Below, one piece after another: positions 5,527-7,957 of a stretch of 7,957 bases of DNA (position 1 is the first letter of the stretch; each line of letters starts with the position of its first letter). The stretch is from an uncultured Acinetobacter sp. (GTDB lineage Bacteria > Pseudomonadota > Gammaproteobacteria > Pseudomonadales > Moraxellaceae). A program made the position numbers and the translations under genes. Below the pieces are notes generated by a model that had not been told where the DNA came from, made no database searches, and saw nothing but the letters and a program-made list of their open reading frames with translations. Location: the NCBI GenBank assembly GCA_900771065.1, contig CAAGMP010000206.1, positions 1 to 7,957 on the forward strand, in the 5' to 3' direction.

Positions 5527-6582
5527 ATGAAGCAAAAAACCGAGGCTAAATTTCTTTCTTTACCTGTAGCATCTTGTTTATCTCATTTGTGGATAAAACC
5601 TAAACTACAGGTCAAAACTGCGTTTTCATGGCATCAAAACCGTTTTAGAAATTTGGATTCGTCTTTTCAACCGCGTCAGCGTGGTGATTTATTGAAATGG
5701 TTGTTACATCGCCATTCACGTACATGGAAAGTGGATATTGCCAATGAATACAAACAATTTAAACAGCAAAATAGGGAAATTCCACACGCACGTCCACATG
5801 CCCCATTACATGATTGGCAAGTCTGGTTTATTAGCCATGCAACCGTATTGCTTCAAATTGGACCTTACAATTTTTTAACCGATCCTGTTTGGGCAGATTA
5901 TGCTAGCCCTTATCATGGTTTAGGTTCAATTCGGGTTTGTCCTGCGGGTATCGCTTTGGATGAATTACCTAAAATTGATGCAGTTTTGTTGAGTCACAAT
6001 CATTATGATCACATGGATTTGGCGACTTTAAACTGGCTATATGATCATTTTCAAATGACTATTTATACAGGTTTAGGGAATGCAGCTTATTTACCAAAAC
6101 ATTTTAAAGTAGTGGAAATGGATTGGTGGCAAACTGTTTTTTTTAGAGAAGTGAAGATTGTGTACACACCTGCACAACATGGTTCAGGTCGCGGTTTTCG
6201 AGATCAAGATTGTGCATTATGGGGTGGATTTTCATTGGTTTATCAAAAAAATCACTGCTTTTTTGCAGGTGATACAGGATATTCGGCACATTTTAAAGAA
6301 ATTCGTGAACGTTTAGGTGAGCCGCGTGTCGCACTTTTGCCAATAGGTGCATATGAACCACGTCATCTTATGAAAGTCATGCATATGAATCCTGCGGATG
6401 CTTTACAAGCACATAAAGATTTACATGCAAAATGTTCCATTGCGATGCATTATCGCACTTTCCAACTTACTGATGAAGGACGTGATCAACCTGAACATGA
6501 TTTACATCAAGCCATGAAAGGAATGTCTAAATTTATTAATCCATTTTATTGCGTGCATGAAGGAAAAAAAGTGATTGTTTAA
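5527..6582 (+). CDS. MBL-fold metallo-hydrolase, NAPE-PLD-like (RomA-type) family
   Basis: This is a metallo-beta-lactamase-fold hydrolase whose core closely resembles N-acyl-phosphatidylethanolamine phospholipase D; bacterial relatives are often annotated RomA or UlaG-like, and their substrates are mostly unknown. From the ATG at 5527 it is 351 residues. All seven ligands expected for a two-zinc NAPE-PLD site are visible: H157, H159, D161 and H162 (SHNHYDH), H218 (TPAQHG), D249 (FFAGDTGYS) and H308 (IAMHYRTF). Other shared blocks are WFISHATVLLQIG, FLTDPVWADYASP, ELPKIDAVLLSHN, VVEMDWWQ and LLPIGAYEPRHLMK. No clear signal peptide is seen; the N-terminus (1-70) is basic and aromatic and might sit on the membrane surface, which is inference. 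A GTG at 5518 gives three more residues; ATG is favoured because neither start has a strong ribosome site and AAGTGA lies just before the ATG. It appears to be a single-gene unit. Confidence 0.85.
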   Translation: MKQKTEAKFLSLPVASCLSHLWIKPKLQVKTAFSWHQNRFRNLDSSFQPRQRGDLLKWLLHRHSRTWKVDIANEYKQFKQQNREIPHARPHAPLHDWQVWFISHATVLLQIGPYNFLTDPVWADYASPYHGLGSIRVCPAGIALDELPKIDAVLLSHNHYDHMDLATLNWLYDHFQMTIYTGLGNAAYLPKHFKVVEMDWWQTVFFREVKIVYTPAQHGSGRGFRDQDCALWGGFSLVYQKNHCFFAGDTGYSAHFKEIRERLGEPRVALLPIGAYEPRHLMKVMHMNPADALQAHKDLHAKCSIAMHYRTFQLTDEGRDQPEHDLHQAMKGMSKFINPFYCVHEGKKVIV

Positions 6583-6708
6583 CTTCAATTATTTACAGCG
6601 TAAGCTATTTTTTCGATTGTTAAAATTGGTAAATTCTGCTGTCGTTGATACAAGAAACAGGTTATGTTTAATGAGTGATAAATAAAAATATAATTTTTAG
6701 GAGTTAAA
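6583..6708 (+). promoter_or_regulatory. Intergenic region presumed to hold the katG promoter
   Basis: These 126 AT-rich bases separate the hydrolase stop from katG. TTGATA at 6645-6650 is a fair -35, with TTAATG at 6668-6673 a weak -10 at 17-base spacing. I could not see a convincing OxyR site (four spaced ATAG/CTAT elements), although katG is commonly OxyR-controlled. There is no clear terminator for the upstream gene, so read-through into katG is possible. Confidence 0.3.
6699..6703 (+). promoter_or_regulatory. Ribosome binding site of katG
   Basis: AGGAG ends five bases before the ATG at 6709. It sets the katG start, which gives the expected KatG N-terminus with the conserved CPFH segment. 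Confidence 0.8.
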
Positions 6709-7928
6709 ATGACTCAACATCAAACAGGACAATGTCCATTTCATCAACACGGCGCACAAACGAACGCTTCAACAATAAATAATCATAATTGGTGGCCAAA
6801 TGCATTAAATTTGGACATTCTTGCGCAACATGATCGTAAAACTAATCCACTTGATCCCGATTTTGATTATGCAAAAGCATTTGCATCGCTAGATTTAGAA
6901 GCGGTAAAACAAGATATTCGTGAATTAATTAATAGTAGCCAAGATTGGTGGCCATCGGATTATGGCAGCTATATTGGCATGTTTGTGCGTACCGCATGGC
7001 ATTTAGCAGGAACTTATCGTAAACAAGATGGTCGCGGTGGGGCAAATACAGGAAATCAGCGTTTTGCTCCATTGAACAGTTGGCCAGATAATGTGAATAC
7101 CGACAAAGGTCGTCGTTTACTTTGGCCAATCAAGAAAAAATATGGTAACAAATTATCTTGGGGCGATTTAATTGTTTTAGCAGGTACAGTTGCCTACGAA
7201 GAAGCAGGTTTAAAAACCTTTGGTTTTGGTGGTGGTCGAGAAGATATTTGGCATCCTGAAAAAGATATTTATTGGGGCGAAGAACGTAAATGGCTTGATG
7301 CAACGAAAGAACGTTATGCCGATGATCAAGATCGTTCAACATTAGAAAATCCATTGGCTGCGGTACAAATGGGTTTAATTTACGTCAATCCTGAAGGGGT
7401 AGACGGTGTACAAGATCCATTGCGTACAGCACAAGACATGCGTGTGACTTTTGACCGCATGGGAATGAATGATGAAGAAACGGTTGCATTGACAGCAGGC
7501 GGTCATACTGTGGGCAAAGCACATGGTAATGGTAAAGCAGAAAAATTAGGTGCTGATGTTGAAGGCGCAGATGTCGAATTTCAAGGTTTAGGTTGGCATA
7601 ATCCTGAAGGGACAGGCAATGCTGAAAATACCATGGTGAGTGGTTTAGAAGGTGCATGGACAACCCATCCAACAAAATGGGACAATGAATTTTTCTATTT
7701 GTTGTTTACTTATGAATGGGAAAAAACCACAAGTCCTGCAGGGGCAAAACAATGGGAACCGATCAACATTAAGGAAGAAGATAAACCTGTTGATGCGCAT
7801 AATCCAAATGTACGTCGTAACCCAATGATGACAGATGCTGATATGGCACTGAAATACGATCCTGAATATCGTAAAATTGCTGAAGATTTTTATAAAAATC
7901 CAGACAAGCTTGCAGAAGTGTTCGCTCG
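6709..7928 (+). CDS. katG: Catalase-peroxidase KatG, N-terminal part, cut at contig end
   Basis: KatG is a cytoplasmic haem b enzyme that destroys H2O2 as a catalase and also acts as a peroxidase. About 407 native residues are present of a usual 720-740, covering nearly all of the N-terminal haem domain. The distal pocket R94, W97 and H98 are in FVRTAWHLAGTYR; the Met-Tyr-Trp cross-link needed for catalase activity is available as W97, Y225 (MGLIYVNPEG) and M251 (DRMGMND), with the same 26-residue Tyr-Met spacing as in Mycobacterium tuberculosis KatG; the haem ligand H266 is in AGGHTVGKAHG. NNHNWWPNALNLDIL and the N-terminal CPFH are also family features. There is no frameshift. The frame stays open to the last base, but everything after FAR (codon 407) is adapter: family members continue with a sequence like AWFKLTHRDMGP. 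The truncation is an assembly edge, not a biological break. Confidence 0.96.
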
Positions 7929-7957
7929 AGATCGGAAGAGCACACGTCTGAACTCCA
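7929..7957 (+). other. Illumina TruSeq adapter sequence (artefact, not genomic)
   Basis: The final 29 bases begin AGATCGGAAGAGC and continue ACACGTCTGAACTCCA, which is the start of the standard TruSeq read-1 3' adapter without mismatch. Read in the katG frame they give DRKSTRLNS, a peptide known as an adapter-contamination artefact in protein databases, exactly where KatG conservation is lost. The first base could also be genomic by chance. Confidence 0.98.

Noticed and set aside
6593..6613. TTAC-AGC-GTAA followed by six T residues as a terminator for the hydrolase gene
   Set aside because: The stem is only four weak base pairs, with GCTA between it and the T-run, so it is unlikely to terminate transcription.
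6689..6694. Perfect TATAAT as a katG -10 box
   Set aside because: Transcription from it would start at about 6701, inside the AGGAG ribosome site, leaving almost no leader; the region is simply AT-rich.
6929..7675. Three minus-strand open frames (6929-7129, 7130-7354, 7385-7675)
   Set aside because: All are antisense to katG, which has full family conservation on the + strand; their His/Leu-rich translations are typical shadow frames.

Overview
The window looks like the end of a draft contig from a gammaproteobacterium, most likely Acinetobacter or a close Moraxellaceae relative. This is inferred from the AT-rich sequence, the strong use of CGT, TTA, CAA and GAA codons, and the gene content; no marker gene is present to settle it. 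All genes lie on the + strand. No tRNA, rRNA, CRISPR array, insertion sequence or phage gene was seen.

Positions 2-4380 hold a tightly packed aromatic-catabolism operon of the 3-phenylpropionate/cinnamate (hca) type: the C-terminal third of the dioxygenase alpha subunit (hcaE, entering from the left edge), the beta subunit (hcaF), the Rieske ferredoxin (hcaC), the cis-dihydrodiol dehydrogenase (hcaB), a class III extradiol ring-cleavage dioxygenase (mhpB) and the ferredoxin reductase (hcaD). The inferred route is: NADH passes electrons through HcaD and HcaC to HcaEF, which dihydroxylates the ring; HcaB re-aromatises the dihydrodiol to a catechol; MhpB opens the ring by meta cleavage. E. coli keeps hca and mhp genes in separate clusters, so mhpB between hcaB and hcaD is the main layout difference. 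A strong rho-independent terminator at 4391-4425 closes the operon. Its promoter and regulator lie to the left, outside the window.

Positions 4475-5377 encode a ten-helix EamA/DMT-family inner-membrane transporter with its own small terminator. Positions 5527-6582 encode a metallo-beta-lactamase-fold hydrolase that resembles the NAPE-PLD phospholipase D family and retains all seven expected metal ligands. From 6709 a bifunctional catalase-peroxidase (katG) runs off the right edge. These three genes look like independent units unrelated to the catabolic operon.

The last 29 bases (7929-7957) are not genomic: they match the Illumina TruSeq read-1 adapter and add the well-known artefact peptide DRKSTRLNS to the truncated KatG. 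I found no convincing undescribed system. The points most worth following are the adapter artefact, the relocated mhpB with its unusually GC-rich hairpin junction, and the NAPE-PLD-like hydrolase.
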